Shown here: piece after piece, positions 6,699-13,601 of the stretch
Position numbering within the stretch: position 1 is the stretch's first letter
Layout: every line of letters starts with the position of its first letter
Assembly: GCA_937960715.1 (NCBI GenBank)
Contig: CALGOO010000340.1
Location: 1-21,894, forward strand
Length of the DNA: 21,894 bases
Direction of reading: 5' to 3'
Origin: an uncultured Candidatus Competibacteraceae bacterium
Lineage (GTDB): Bacteria > Pseudomonadota > Gammaproteobacteria > Competibacterales > Competibacteraceae
Program-made: the position numbers and the translations under genes
The notes under the pieces: generated by a model
Told to the model about the DNA's origin: nothing
The model's input: the letters and a program-made list of their open reading frames with translations, nothing else
Database searches by the model: none

Positions 6699-7447
6699 GA
6701 GAACCCGCGCGCCAGCAGACCGCTCGCCGCTCCCACCAAACCGACCAGTCCCAGCCCCGCCGCCAGCCGCGTCCGCGACAAGACATGCGGCGGCGCCAGC
6801 ACGCGCAGTTCGCCGGTATAACCGCGCGCCAGCAAACCGATTTCCAACCGCCGGGCCTGCGCCAACGCCCGCTGAAACAGATTGCCGGCCAGCCATCCCA
6901 GGGAGCGCACCGACCGATCCACGCGCGAATGGCCCAGCCGCGCCGTCTGGGCCTGATGACCCGTCAGGGCGCGTTCGACGAACACGAAGATCAGTCGGTA
7001 GGTCAACAAGATCAGCTCGACCACACCGGACGGAACCCCGACCCGCCGCAGGGAGGTTATCCAGTCGGTCAGCGGCGTGGTCAGGATCAGGAAAGCCAAA
7101 CAGCTCATCGCCGCCAGCGCGCGGAGCATCGTGGTCAGCGCCAGCCACCAGCCATCGTTCGAAAGCCGCAGGTCAAATCCTTGGGTAAAATCCACCGATA
7201 CCGCCAGAAACGGGATGCCGGCCACCAAAAACGCCGTCGGCGCGGCCAATACGCTCAGTAGCGTTGGCAATGGCACGCCGGCGCCGCGCACCGTGGCCAA
7301 CACCGCCCCGGCCAACACCAGCGGCGCGGTGGTCAGGGGCGGCAGGATCAGGGTCAGGACGAGCAAGCCACTCGCCGGCAACAACTTCTCGGCGGGATGC
7401 CAGCGCCGCCAGCGATTGGTCCAGGCGTGATGGTCAATCGCCCGCAT
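6695..7447 (-). CDS. cbiQ: Cobalt ECF transporter transmembrane protein CbiQ
   Basis: This 250-residue inner-membrane protein is the T component that couples ATP hydrolysis by CbiO to substrate binding by CbiMN. It begins MRAIDHHAWTNRWRRWHP, a typical CbiQ opening. Several hydrophobic segments follow (about residues 22-55, 58-80 and 100-122) together with the motif RRVGVPSGVVELILLTYRL. The C-terminal coupling helix reads EIGLLARGYTGELRV; its A-R-G motif contacts the ATPase groove. The ATG at 7447 was chosen because the family starts here. The gene overlaps cbiN by 14 bases upstream and cbiO by four bases downstream, so the four genes are translated as one unit. Confidence 0.93.
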   Translation of the reverse strand: MRAIDHHAWTNRWRRWHPAEKLLPASGLLVLTLILPPLTTAPLVLAGAVLATVRGAGVPLPTLLSVLAAPTAFLVAGIPFLAVSVDFTQGFDLRLSNDGWWLALTTMLRALAAMSCLAFLILTTPLTDWITSLRRVGVPSGVVELILLTYRLIFVFVERALTGHQAQTARLGHSRVDRSVRSLGWLAGNLFQRALAQARRLEIGLLARGYTGELRVLAPPHVLSRTRLAAGLGLVGLVGAASGLLARGFS

Positions 7448-7739
7448 CGGTCCGGTTCCGCCGTTCCCGCGCCTGGCCGCGCTTGAAGCCCAGGTAGTAG
7501 CCCAGTACGCCCGCGCCCAGGGCCGCTTGCAGGGCGAACAGACCGCTGGCGATTTCCGGCGGCGGCTCCCAAAGCAATTTGAACCAGGGCTGATAATCGG
7601 GCTGAATCGCGGCGACCGCCGCCATCGCCTGACCATCCGACCCGGCGAACTCCGCTCCCTCCCGGCGACTACCGATCAGTACCGAACCGACCACCAGCAC
7701 CGCCGCCAGCATCAGCAGCCCACCATTGCGCGCTTTCAT
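7434..7739 (-). CDS. cbiN: Cobalt ECF transporter auxiliary protein CbiN
   Basis: This 101-residue membrane protein assists cobalt binding by CbiM. It has two membrane helices, about residues 7-23 and 66-84, joined by a periplasmic loop. The loop carries the family pattern EFAGSDGQA then IQPDYQPWF, and the second helix starts with the typical FALQAALGAG. Length and layout match CbiN. The ATG at 7739 overlaps the cbiM stop in an ATGA junction. The C-terminal tail is basic (KRGQARERRNR), as expected for a cytoplasmic end. Confidence 0.92.
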   Translation of the reverse strand: MKARNGGLLMLAAVLVVGSVLIGSRREGAEFAGSDGQAMAAVAAIQPDYQPWFKLLWEPPPEIASGLFALQAALGAGVLGYYLGFKRGQARERRNRTDAGD

Positions 7740-8422
7740 GAACGGGCCTCCGTCGCCAGGGCGCGTAACGGGAACTGGAGGATTTTCAATTCGTCGCCGC
7801 TGTATTCCCGCAAGAAATTGACGATGACCACCGTCAGCAAACCCTCGATCACCGCCAGCGGCAACTGGGTAGGGGCAAACACGCCCAGGAACTTGACGAA
7901 CGATCCCATGAATCCGCTGGCCGGGTCGGGGAACGCCAGCGCCAGTTGGCCGGCGGTCACGGTGTAGGTGGCCAAATCGCCCAGCATCGCCGCCAGAAAC
8001 ACGCTCGCCGCCAGCGGTATGTTCAACCAGCGCGCGCCGCGCAGCAGACCATAGGCGACCCAAGGGCCGACAATCGCCATCGAAACCACGTTCGCGCTCA
8101 GGGTGGTGACGCCGCCATGCGCCAGCAGCAGCGTCTGAAACAACAACACGATGGTTCCCAGCAGCGCCATCACCGACGGACCGAACAGGATCGCTCCCAA
8201 CCCCGTGCCGGTGGCATGGGAGCAACTGCCCGTCGCCGAGGGCAGCTTGAGCGCCGAGATCACGAAGGCGAACGCCCCGGACGCCGCCAACAGCAGCTTG
8301 ATTCGCGGCTGGTCCCGCATGAGGCGATTAACGCGCCAGGCGCTGACGACGACGAACGGCAGGGCGACCGCCGTCCACGCGGCGGCGTGCAGCGGCGGCA
8401 GAAAACCTTCGGCGATATGCAT
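7736..8422 (-). CDS. cbiM: Cobalt ECF transporter substrate-binding protein CbiM
   Basis: This 228-residue membrane protein is the S component that binds Co(II). It starts MHIAEGFLPP; in this family the processed N-terminus and His2 form the metal site together with a later histidine, here in SCSHATGTGLG. About six hydrophobic helices follow. The ATG at 8422 was chosen over the longer frame because the metal-binding N-terminus must be exact, and GGGGAGG lies seven bases upstream. The gene is preceded by a cobalamin riboswitch, which identifies the substrate as cobalt for B12 synthesis rather than nickel. The long upstream open frame in the same phase runs through the riboswitch and is not real. 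Confidence 0.95.
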   Translation of the reverse strand: MHIAEGFLPPLHAAAWTAVALPFVVVSAWRVNRLMRDQPRIKLLLAASGAFAFVISALKLPSATGSCSHATGTGLGAILFGPSVMALLGTIVLLFQTLLLAHGGVTTLSANVVSMAIVGPWVAYGLLRGARWLNIPLAASVFLAAMLGDLATYTVTAGQLALAFPDPASGFMGSFVKFLGVFAPTQLPLAVIEGLLTVVIVNFLREYSGDELKILQFPLRALATEARS

Positions 8423-8428
8423 GACGAA

Positions 8429-8449
8429 CCTCCCCGGTGATGGGCGGGG
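8429..8449 (-). promoter_or_regulatory. Candidate ribosome-site-masking hairpin before cbiM
   Basis: On the transcript, CCCCG pairs with CGGGG across an eight-base loop, and the second arm is part of the GGGGAGG ribosome-binding site of cbiM. This would hide the site when formed. It lies about 120 bases downstream of the cobalamin aptamer and could be its expression platform. The stem is only five base pairs, so the call is tentative. Confidence 0.4.
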
Positions 8450-8567
8450 CTCGAGGGAAGTCGTCTTGGGAAGCGGCAGCCACGAATCGTGGCAAGAGCA
8501 ACGCGCTGGCTGGAGACGGTTCGCAACCCCGGAACACCCCGCCCGGAATCCAACTGGCAACCGACAT

Positions 8568-8760
8568 CGGCAGGTCTCCTGGCTCACAGGTCTTGGTCGC
8601 TTGCCCAGCCTTCCCAGCCGGTTCGGCCAGTGGCGTGCGGGGGGCGCGACTCGCTGTTCACAGTTGCGGGGGCAGCCCTGGCATTGGCGACCTCAAAGCC
8701 GCCGCACCAGATTCCCTTTTCATTCCCACCGGCGAACGCCAGCGGGAAAACCTCGTCGTT
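8568..8760 (-). promoter_or_regulatory. Cobalamin (B12) riboswitch
   Basis: The minus strand carries the hallmark elements of the adenosylcobalamin aptamer in order. GGGAATCTGGTG lies at 8716-8705, GCTGCCCCCGCAACTGTG at 8676-8659 and GCCACTGG at 8634-8627. A GGGAAGGC stem region follows near 8610, and the 3' B12 box GCCAGGAGACCTGCC ends near 8568. The element lies between the predicted promoter and cbiM, so cobalamin should shut off synthesis of the cobalt importer. Ends are approximate. The 145 bases between the aptamer and cbiM probably form the expression platform. Confidence 0.96.
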
Positions 8761-8769
8761 ACTGGGTCG

Positions 8770-8799
8770 ATCATAGCGCCCCGGCGGCGGAGGCGTCAA
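8770..8799 (-). promoter_or_regulatory. Putative sigma70 promoter of cbiMNQO
   Basis: On the minus strand TTGACG (8799-8794) and TATGAT (8775-8770) are separated by 18 bases; each hexamer matches the consensus at five of six positions. Transcription would start near 8763, just at the 5' edge of the cobalamin riboswitch, which is the position expected for its promoter. Confidence 0.65.
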
Positions 8800-8877
8800 T
8801 TTCGCCGCTGGCGCCCAACTCCCCCGATGGATCGGCTTGCTTTTTTCAGCCGTTGGGCTTATGGATTCAAAAATCGC

Positions 8878-8899
8878 CGCCCGCGTCGGCGGGTGTTTT
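8878..8899. terminator. Possible intrinsic terminator hairpin upstream of the kinase gene
   Basis: A seven-pair stem (CGCCCGC with GCGGGTG, one G-T pair) closes a four-base loop and is followed by TTTT on the plus strand. A run of A's on the other side (8868-8873) would give a T-tract on the minus strand as well. No gene clearly ends here on either strand. It lies between two divergent transcription units, so it may insulate them. The rest of 8800-8958 shows nothing else that I can support. Confidence 0.3.
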
Positions 8900-8958
8900 C
8901 TGACCCCGGACCGGCAATGACGCCATCGCCGGACTCGCCGTAACCGACCCTGATCGCC

Positions 8959-11094
8959 ATGACCACCCCGCCTGTCAAGAACAGTCGTCCGCTCCAGCGC
9001 CAATTGCTGCTCTCCCATCTCTCGGTGGCGCTGGTCGGACTGATCATGCTCGGCGTCGCGCAAACCCTGGCCGCGCGAGCCGCCACCGCCGCCACGGCCT
9101 GGAGCCTGCTACTGACAATCGTCCTGATGCTGGCGGCCGCCTGCTTCCTGTCCAGACGGCAGGCCATGGCCATCACCCGACCCATCGCTTCCCTGGCCGA
9201 AGCCACCCAGCAACTGGCGGCGGGGCGTCTGCGCGCCGACATTCTCGTCGGCGCCGACAACGAGATCGGCAGACTCACCCGTTCGCTCAACACCTTGCGG
9301 GCCGCCATGGAGAAAGCCCAGGAAGAATCGCGCGAGACCAACACTCTGCTCGAAAAGCGGGTCCGCGAGCGCACCATGCAACTGGAGGCGATCAATCGCT
9401 CGCTCAGTCGGGAAATCGCGGAGCGCAACCAGACCGATCATGCCCTGCGGGAAAGCGAAGCGCGGCTGCGCGCCATGGCCCGGGCCATTCCCGATCTGGT
9501 GTTCGTGGTCGACGAGGCAGGCTGCTATCGCGAAATCCTGGCCGCGGGCCAGGATCGAACCGCGGTCGGCAACACCCCGATTCGGGGCAAGCTGCTCAGC
9601 GAGATCCACACGCCGGACATGGCGCGATTTTTTCTCGACATCATCCACCGGGCCTTGCAGACCCGGCAAACCCAGGTCGCCGAATACGAACTCACGACCA
9701 CCTCGGGCCGACGCTGGTTCGAATCGCGCACCGCGCCGCTGGACATCCGCTTCGCCGAGCCGTCCCCCATCACCACCCTGCATCCCCAGGGCGATCTGTT
9801 TGGCCCACCGGAATTGCGGCGGTTCACCGCCAAATCCGCCGCCATCGTGGTCGCGCGCGACATCACCCAGCGCAAGCACGCCGAGGCGCAACTGCGCCAG
9901 GCCCACAAAATGCAGGCCATCGGCCAGCTCACCGGCGGCATCGCCCATGATTTCAACAATCTGTTGGCCATCATCATGGGCAATCTGGAATTGTTGAACG
10001 AACAACTGACGACGCAACCCGAGTTGCACGAAATGGCGCAACAGGCCTTGCGCGCCACCGACCGGGGTGCCAAGCTGACGCAGCGGCTGCTGGCGTTCTC
10101 GCGGCGCCAACCCCTGCTGGCCCAGCCGACCGACCTGAACAAGCTGGTGTTGGGGATGCTCGAACTGATGCGACGCACCGTGGGCGCCAACATCCGGATC
10201 GAGACGACGTTGGCCAGCGATCTGGAACAGACCCTGGTCGATCCGGCCCAGTTCGAGAACGCCTTGCTCAATCTGGTGATCAACGCCCGCGACGCCATGC
10301 CCCAAGGTGGCCGGCTCGCGCTGACCACCGCCAACATCCTGATCGAGGAAGAGAGCGAGGCGACAACGCAAACCGAAATGTTGTCCGGCCCCTATGTCAT
10401 GCTGGCGGTCGGCGACACCGGCGTGGGCATGACGCCCGAGTCGCTGGAACGCGCCTTCGAACCGTTCTTCACCACCAAGGAAACCGGCAAGGGTAGCGGT
10501 CTGGGACTGAGCATGGTCTATGGGCTGGTCAAGCAATCCAACGGCCATATCACCATCCATAGCGAACCTGGCCGGGGCGCCACGGTTCGGCTGTATCTGC
10601 CCCAAATCCATCACTCGGCGCGGACGACCGCGGAACCGCGCACCGCCGATACCTCGATTCAGGGGCGAGGCGAGACGATCCTGGTGGTCGAGGACGATGC
10701 CGATGTCCGGCGGTTCGCCGTCAGCGCCTTGCGCGGCCTGGGTTACGCACCCCTGCAAGCGGCTGACGCCGCGACCGCGCTGCAACTGTTGGAAACGACG
10801 CCGCATATCGCCCTGCTGTTCACCGATATCGTCATGCCGGGGGAGATGGACGGGGTCAGGCTGGCCGCCGAGGCGCAGCGGCGTTATCCGGGCTTGCGCG
10901 TACTTCTGACCTCGGGCTATACCGAACACGCTTCCCTCAGCGACGGCGAGTTGACGGCGGCGGTCGAGGTGCTGGCCAAGCCTTATCGAAAGGCCGATCT
11001 GGGCCGGAAGCTGCGAATGCTACTGGGTCGGGACGAGAGTCAAAGCCAATTGGTCGGTTCGATTGACGATCATTATAATGGCCCCAGCGAGTGA
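8959..11094 (+). CDS. Hybrid sensor histidine kinase (HAMP-PAS-HisKA-HATPase-REC)
   Basis: This 711-residue inner-membrane hybrid kinase autophosphorylates on histidine and passes phosphate to its own receiver domain. Two closely spaced membrane helices (about 21-39 and 46-64) leave almost no periplasmic loop. A HAMP-like region (65-120), a coiled coil (120-168) and a PAS domain (about 168-302) follow. The H-box is GGIAHDFNNLLA with H330. The ATPase domain has the N-box around N438-N442, DTGVGM at 486-491 and GSGLGLSM near 512. The C-terminal receiver (573-690) has acidic residues in VVEDD, phosphoacceptor D623, T651 and K674. No DNA-binding output is present, so a phosphotransfer partner must be encoded elsewhere. 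The signal is unknown; it is probably cytoplasmic or membrane-borne because an external sensor domain is lacking. Confidence 0.92.
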   Translation: MTTPPVKNSRPLQRQLLLSHLSVALVGLIMLGVAQTLAARAATAATAWSLLLTIVLMLAAACFLSRRQAMAITRPIASLAEATQQLAAGRLRADILVGADNEIGRLTRSLNTLRAAMEKAQEESRETNTLLEKRVRERTMQLEAINRSLSREIAERNQTDHALRESEARLRAMARAIPDLVFVVDEAGCYREILAAGQDRTAVGNTPIRGKLLSEIHTPDMARFFLDIIHRALQTRQTQVAEYELTTTSGRRWFESRTAPLDIRFAEPSPITTLHPQGDLFGPPELRRFTAKSAAIVVARDITQRKHAEAQLRQAHKMQAIGQLTGGIAHDFNNLLAIIMGNLELLNEQLTTQPELHEMAQQALRATDRGAKLTQRLLAFSRRQPLLAQPTDLNKLVLGMLELMRRTVGANIRIETTLASDLEQTLVDPAQFENALLNLVINARDAMPQGGRLALTTANILIEEESEATTQTEMLSGPYVMLAVGDTGVGMTPESLERAFEPFFTTKETGKGSGLGLSMVYGLVKQSNGHITIHSEPGRGATVRLYLPQIHHSARTTAEPRTADTSIQGRGETILVVEDDADVRRFAVSALRGLGYAPLQAADAATALQLLETTPHIALLFTDIVMPGEMDGVRLAAEAQRRYPGLRVLLTSGYTEHASLSDGELTAAVEVLAKPYRKADLGRKLRMLLGRDESQSQLVGSIDDHYNGPSE
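11050..11079 (+). promoter_or_regulatory. Putative aqpZ promoter
   Basis: A perfect -10 element, TATAAT at 11074-11079, lies 18 bases after TTGGTC at 11050-11055, inside the 3' end of the kinase gene. The -10 sits within the ten-base palindrome CATTATAATG (11071-11080). Transcription would start near 11086 and leave a leader of about 70 bases before aqpZ. The -35 is weak. Confidence 0.45.
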
Positions 11095-11157
11095 CAAATA
11101 TTCCTCGCCCGCTTGCAAAGCCGCAATCTTAAAGTCAATGATGAGGAGGTTTCCGCA

Positions 11158-11877
11158 ATGCCATTGAGCAATCGTCTCGCCGCCGAATTCATCGGCACCC
11201 TCTGGCTGGTGCTGGGCGGCTGCGGCAGCGCCGTGCTGGCCGCTGTCTTTTATGGTCCCGACAAATATCCGCTGGGCATCGCCCTGGTGGGCGTGTCGCT
11301 GGCCTTCGGTCTGACGGTGCTGACCATGGCCTACGCCATCGGCCACATTTCCGGTTGTCACCTGAACCCGGCGGTCTCGGTCGGCTTGTGGGCCGGCGGC
11401 CGCTTCCCAGCCTCCGATCTGGGTCCCTACATCGTCGCCCAGGTGCTGGGCGGTCTCGCCGGCGCGGCGATCATTTACCTGATTGCCACGGGAAAACCGG
11501 GGTTCGACCTGGTCGCCAGCGGCTTTGCCGCCAACGGCTTCGACGATCACTCGCCGGGCAAGTACGGCATGAGCGCCGCGCTGGTCTGCGAAATCGTGAT
11601 GACCTTCATGTTCTTGATCGTCATCCTAGGTTCGACGCATAAAAACACCCCGACCGGCTTCGCGCCGATTGCCATCGGCCTGTGCCTGACGCTGATCCAC
11701 CTGATCAGCATCCCGGTCACCAACACCTCGGTCAACCCGGCGCGCAGTACCAGCCAGGCGATCTTCGTCGGCGGCTGGGCCTTGCAGCAACTGTGGCTGT
11801 TCTGGCTCGCGCCCATCGTCGGCGCGGCGGCGGCGGGCTTCTTCCACCGCTGGATGGCGAACGACCATCCCGCCTGA
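11158..11877 (+). CDS. aqpZ: Aquaporin Z water channel
   Basis: This 239-residue inner-membrane channel conducts water. The two pore motifs are intact: HLNPAVS (NPA at 70-72) and TSVNPARS (NPA at 193-195). The selectivity filter of a water-only channel is present as F50, H181, T190 and R196, which argues against a glycerol facilitator. Six hydrophobic helices are visible, and much of the sequence, such as LIHLISIPVTNTSVNPARST, matches E. coli AqpZ. The ATG at 11158 has a strong AGGAGG ribosome-binding site nine bases before it; the open frame 15 codons further upstream lacks one. It follows the kinase gene by 63 bases, probably with its own promoter, and ends at a clear terminator. Confidence 0.96.
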   Translation: MPLSNRLAAEFIGTLWLVLGGCGSAVLAAVFYGPDKYPLGIALVGVSLAFGLTVLTMAYAIGHISGCHLNPAVSVGLWAGGRFPASDLGPYIVAQVLGGLAGAAIIYLIATGKPGFDLVASGFAANGFDDHSPGKYGMSAALVCEIVMTFMFLIVILGSTHKNTPTGFAPIAIGLCLTLIHLISIPVTNTSVNPARSTSQAIFVGGWALQQLWLFWLAPIVGAAAAGFFHRWMANDHPA

Positions 11878-11896
11878 TGCCTGACGGCTGGCCAAG

Positions 11897-11918
11897 GGCG
11901 CGTTTCGGCGCGCCTTTT
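11897..11918 (+). terminator. Intrinsic terminator after aqpZ
   Basis: GGCGCG (11897-11902) and CGCGCC (11909-11914) form a perfect six-pair stem around the loop TTTCGG, followed by TTTTCGTTT. Flanking A and T bases can lengthen the stem. It starts 20 bases after the aqpZ stop. Confidence 0.88.
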
Positions 11919-11933
11919 CGTTTAGCGGAACGC

Positions 11934-11962
11934 TCAACAATCGCGGGCTGGATTTGTACAAT
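11934..11962 (+). promoter_or_regulatory. Putative promoter of the cbiX-cbiC-cobL-cbiL operon
   Basis: TCAACA (11934-11939) and TACAAT (11957-11962) are 17 bases apart and match the sigma70 consensus at four and five of six positions. The -10 shares its last three bases with the palindrome at 11960-11978. A repressor bound there would block transcription. The cbiX start lies about 35 bases downstream of the expected transcription start. No cobalamin riboswitch is present in this short leader. Confidence 0.5.
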
Positions 11963-11978
11963 GCGACCCCATCGCATT
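11960..11978. promoter_or_regulatory. Metalloregulator operator, box 3, in front of the cobalamin operon
   Basis: AATGCGACCCCATCGCATT is a perfect 7-5-7 inverted repeat. It is nearly the same as box 1 at 1914-1930: ATGCGA-CCCCA-TCGCAT against ATGCAA-CCCTA-TTGCAT. Arm length, spacer length and even the spacer are alike; the differences are the two symmetric R/Y positions and one spacer base. It overlaps the -10 element and the start region of the cbiX promoter. The simplest reading is that the Fur-family regulator at 1962-2405 also represses this operon, but this is inferred from sequence similarity only. Confidence 0.6.
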
Positions 11979-12003
11979 CGCCAAGCCCACAACGCCATCT
12001 CCC

Positions 12004-12894
12004 ATGCCCCAGCCGCCGACTTCCCCGCCCGCTGTCCTGCTGATCGGCCACGGCACCCGCCTTCCCGCCGGTGTCGCCGAATTCCGCGCCCTCGCTGACC
12101 AGTTGCAACAAGCCCTGCCCGACCGGACTTGCCTGGCCGGTTTCCTGGAACTGGTCGAACCCGACCTGCCCGGGGCGCTGGAGCAACTGCGGCGACAGGG
12201 TTTCCGCCGGGTCACCGCACTACCGGCGCTGCTGTTGGCCGCCGGTCACATCAAGAACGACATCCCGGCCATTCTTCACGCCTTTCAAGCCGAACATCCG
12301 GAGATGCGCATCACGTTCGGCGCCGATCTGGGGATTCATCCCAATCTGCTTCAGGTCGCCCGCGAACGGATCGAGAGCGCCGAAACCGAATTTGGACCGG
12401 ATTACGACCGGCGGGACACGCTGCTGATGGTGATCGGGCGGGGCGGTTCCGACCCCGACGCCAATTCCAACGTCAGCAAGATCACCCGGATGCTGTGGGA
12501 GGGCATGGGTTTCGGCTGGGCGGAAACCGCTTATACCGCCGTGGCCGCGCCGCTCATGGCCGAGGCGCTGGAACGGACGCACCGGCTGGGCTTTCGGCGG
12601 CTGGTGGTATTTCCGTATCTGCTGTTCACCGGCCGGTTGGTCGAACAGGTGCGCGCCACGGTCGCCGCCCACCAGGAACGCCATCCCGAGGCGCAAGCGG
12701 TGGTCGCGCCTTATCTGAACGCCCATCCGCTGGTGGTAAAGACCTTTTTGGAGCGTCTGGCCGAGGCCGAGGCCGGCGCGGCGCACATGAATTGCCAGTT
12801 TTGCCCATATCGAACGCCCATCGTCGGCCGCGAGGCTTGGCGGGGGGCGCCGCAAACCGGGCATCATCACCACGATCACGATCACGGGCACTAA
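12004..12894 (+). CDS. cbiX: Sirohydrochlorin cobaltochelatase CbiX (long form, Fe-S type)
   Basis: This 296-residue cytoplasmic enzyme inserts cobalt into sirohydrochlorin, the entry to the early-cobalt (anaerobic) route to B12. It consists of two CbiX-like halves. The first (about 8-125) has LLIGHGTR with H16 and AAGHIKNDIP with H82, the catalytic pair. The second (about 137-255) aligns at VIGRGGSDPDAN and LLFTGRLVEQV but has lost both histidines. Near the C-terminus lies MNCQFC (C264, C267), the MxCxxC motif associated with an iron-sulfur cluster in Bacillus megaterium CbiX. The last ten residues (287-296) are a His/Asp tail likely to store or chelate metal. The gene is first in the operon and is preceded by a candidate promoter and operator. 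Confidence 0.93.
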   Translation: MPQPPTSPPAVLLIGHGTRLPAGVAEFRALADQLQQALPDRTCLAGFLELVEPDLPGALEQLRRQGFRRVTALPALLLAAGHIKNDIPAILHAFQAEHPEMRITFGADLGIHPNLLQVARERIESAETEFGPDYDRRDTLLMVIGRGGSDPDANSNVSKITRMLWEGMGFGWAETAYTAVAAPLMAEALERTHRLGFRRLVVFPYLLFTGRLVEQVRATVAAHQERHPEAQAVVAPYLNAHPLVVKTFLERLAEAEAGAAHMNCQFCPYRTPIVGREAWRGAPQTGHHHHDHDHGH

Positions 12895-12898
12895 TCCC

Positions 12899-12935
12899 CC
12901 CTCACCCCCAGTCCCTCTCCCTCAAGGAAAGAGGG
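12899..12935 (+). repeat. Dispersed hairpin repeat, copy 1
   Basis: Directly after the cbiX stop lies CCCTCACCCCCA, two bases, then CCCTCTCCC, followed by a partly complementary AAAGAGGGG that allows a hairpin. The first 23 bases match copy 2 at 14863-14885 except at two positions. It resembles the short C-rich hairpin repeats that I remember as scattered in many proteobacterial genomes. It lies between cbiX and cbiC and could affect mRNA stability. Confidence 0.65.
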
Positions 12936-12953
12936 GTCAACCTTGGAGCCGCC

Positions 12954-13601
12954 ATGTCCCGCTTCGACTATCTCCGCGATCCTGATGAAATCGAACGTCA
13001 GTCGTTCGCCCAAATCCGTCAACTGACCGATTTATCCGGTTTCGATCCCGACCAGCAACAGGTGGCGATGCGGCTGGTTCATACCTCCGGCGATCCCAAT
13101 ATCGTCCACGATCTCCGTTTCAGTCCCGGCGCGGTCGAGGCTGGACTCACCGCATTGGAACAGAGCGCGGACGTGCTCTGCGACATCGAAATGGTCAGCC
13201 ACGGCATCAGCAAACGCTACCTGCCAGGCCAAGTCTACTGTTTCCTGAACGCGCCCACGGTCGCCGAACGTGCCCGCCAGACGGGCGAAACCCGCGTCAT
13301 GGCGGCGATGGCGGAATGGCCAACCTATCTGGCCGGCAGCATCGTCGCCATCGGCAACGCGCCCACCGCGCTGTTTCGCCTGCTGGAACTGCTGGACGAA
13401 GGCGCGCCCTGGCCCGCGCTGATCATCGGGATGCCGGTCGGCTTCATCAACGCCGCCGAATCCAAGCAGACCCTGTGGGACATCGCGCCGACCGAGTTTC
13501 AGACGCCCTGCATCACCCTGCTGGGTCGGCGCGGCGGCAGCAGCCTGGCCGCCGCTACCCTCAACGCCCTGACACGGATGATCAGCGGGGTTCGCTTCTG
13601 A
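12954..13601 (+). CDS. cbiC: Precorrin-8X / cobalt-precorrin-8 methylmutase CbiC (CobH)
   Basis: This 215-residue enzyme moves the C-11 methyl group to C-12, forming hydrogenobyrinic or cobyrinic acid in cobalamin synthesis. Family features run throughout: YLRDPDEIERQSF at the N-terminus, the catalytic histidine H43 in RLVHTSGDP, DIEMVSHGISKRY, GNAPTALF and GMPVGFINAAESK. The ATG at 12954 has GGAG five bases upstream; the longer frame reads through cbiX in another phase and is not real. The stop overlaps the start of cobL by one base (TGATG), so the two are translationally coupled. It is separated from cbiX by a 59-base gap filled by a repeat. Confidence 0.95.
   Translation: MSRFDYLRDPDEIERQSFAQIRQLTDLSGFDPDQQQVAMRLVHTSGDPNIVHDLRFSPGAVEAGLTALEQSADVLCDIEMVSHGISKRYLPGQVYCFLNAPTVAERARQTGETRVMAAMAEWPTYLAGSIVAIGNAPTALFRLLELLDEGAPWPALIIGMPVGFINAAESKQTLWDIAPTEFQTPCITLLGRRGGSSLAAATLNALTRMISGVRF

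Noticed and set aside
4734..6821. 695-codon open frame on the plus strand
   Set aside because: It runs across the permease, the lipoprotein and antisense to cbiO in a phase with low-complexity Arg/Gly/Pro-rich translation; it is a shadow in GC-rich DNA.
9109..10929. 606-codon open frame antisense to the histidine kinase
   Set aside because: The kinase frame has complete, ordered domains, whereas the antisense translation shows no known motifs.
11071..11080. Palindrome CATTATAATG as a possible Zur or Fur box
   Set aside because: It is short and best explained as the -10 element TATAAT of the aqpZ promoter with chance symmetry.
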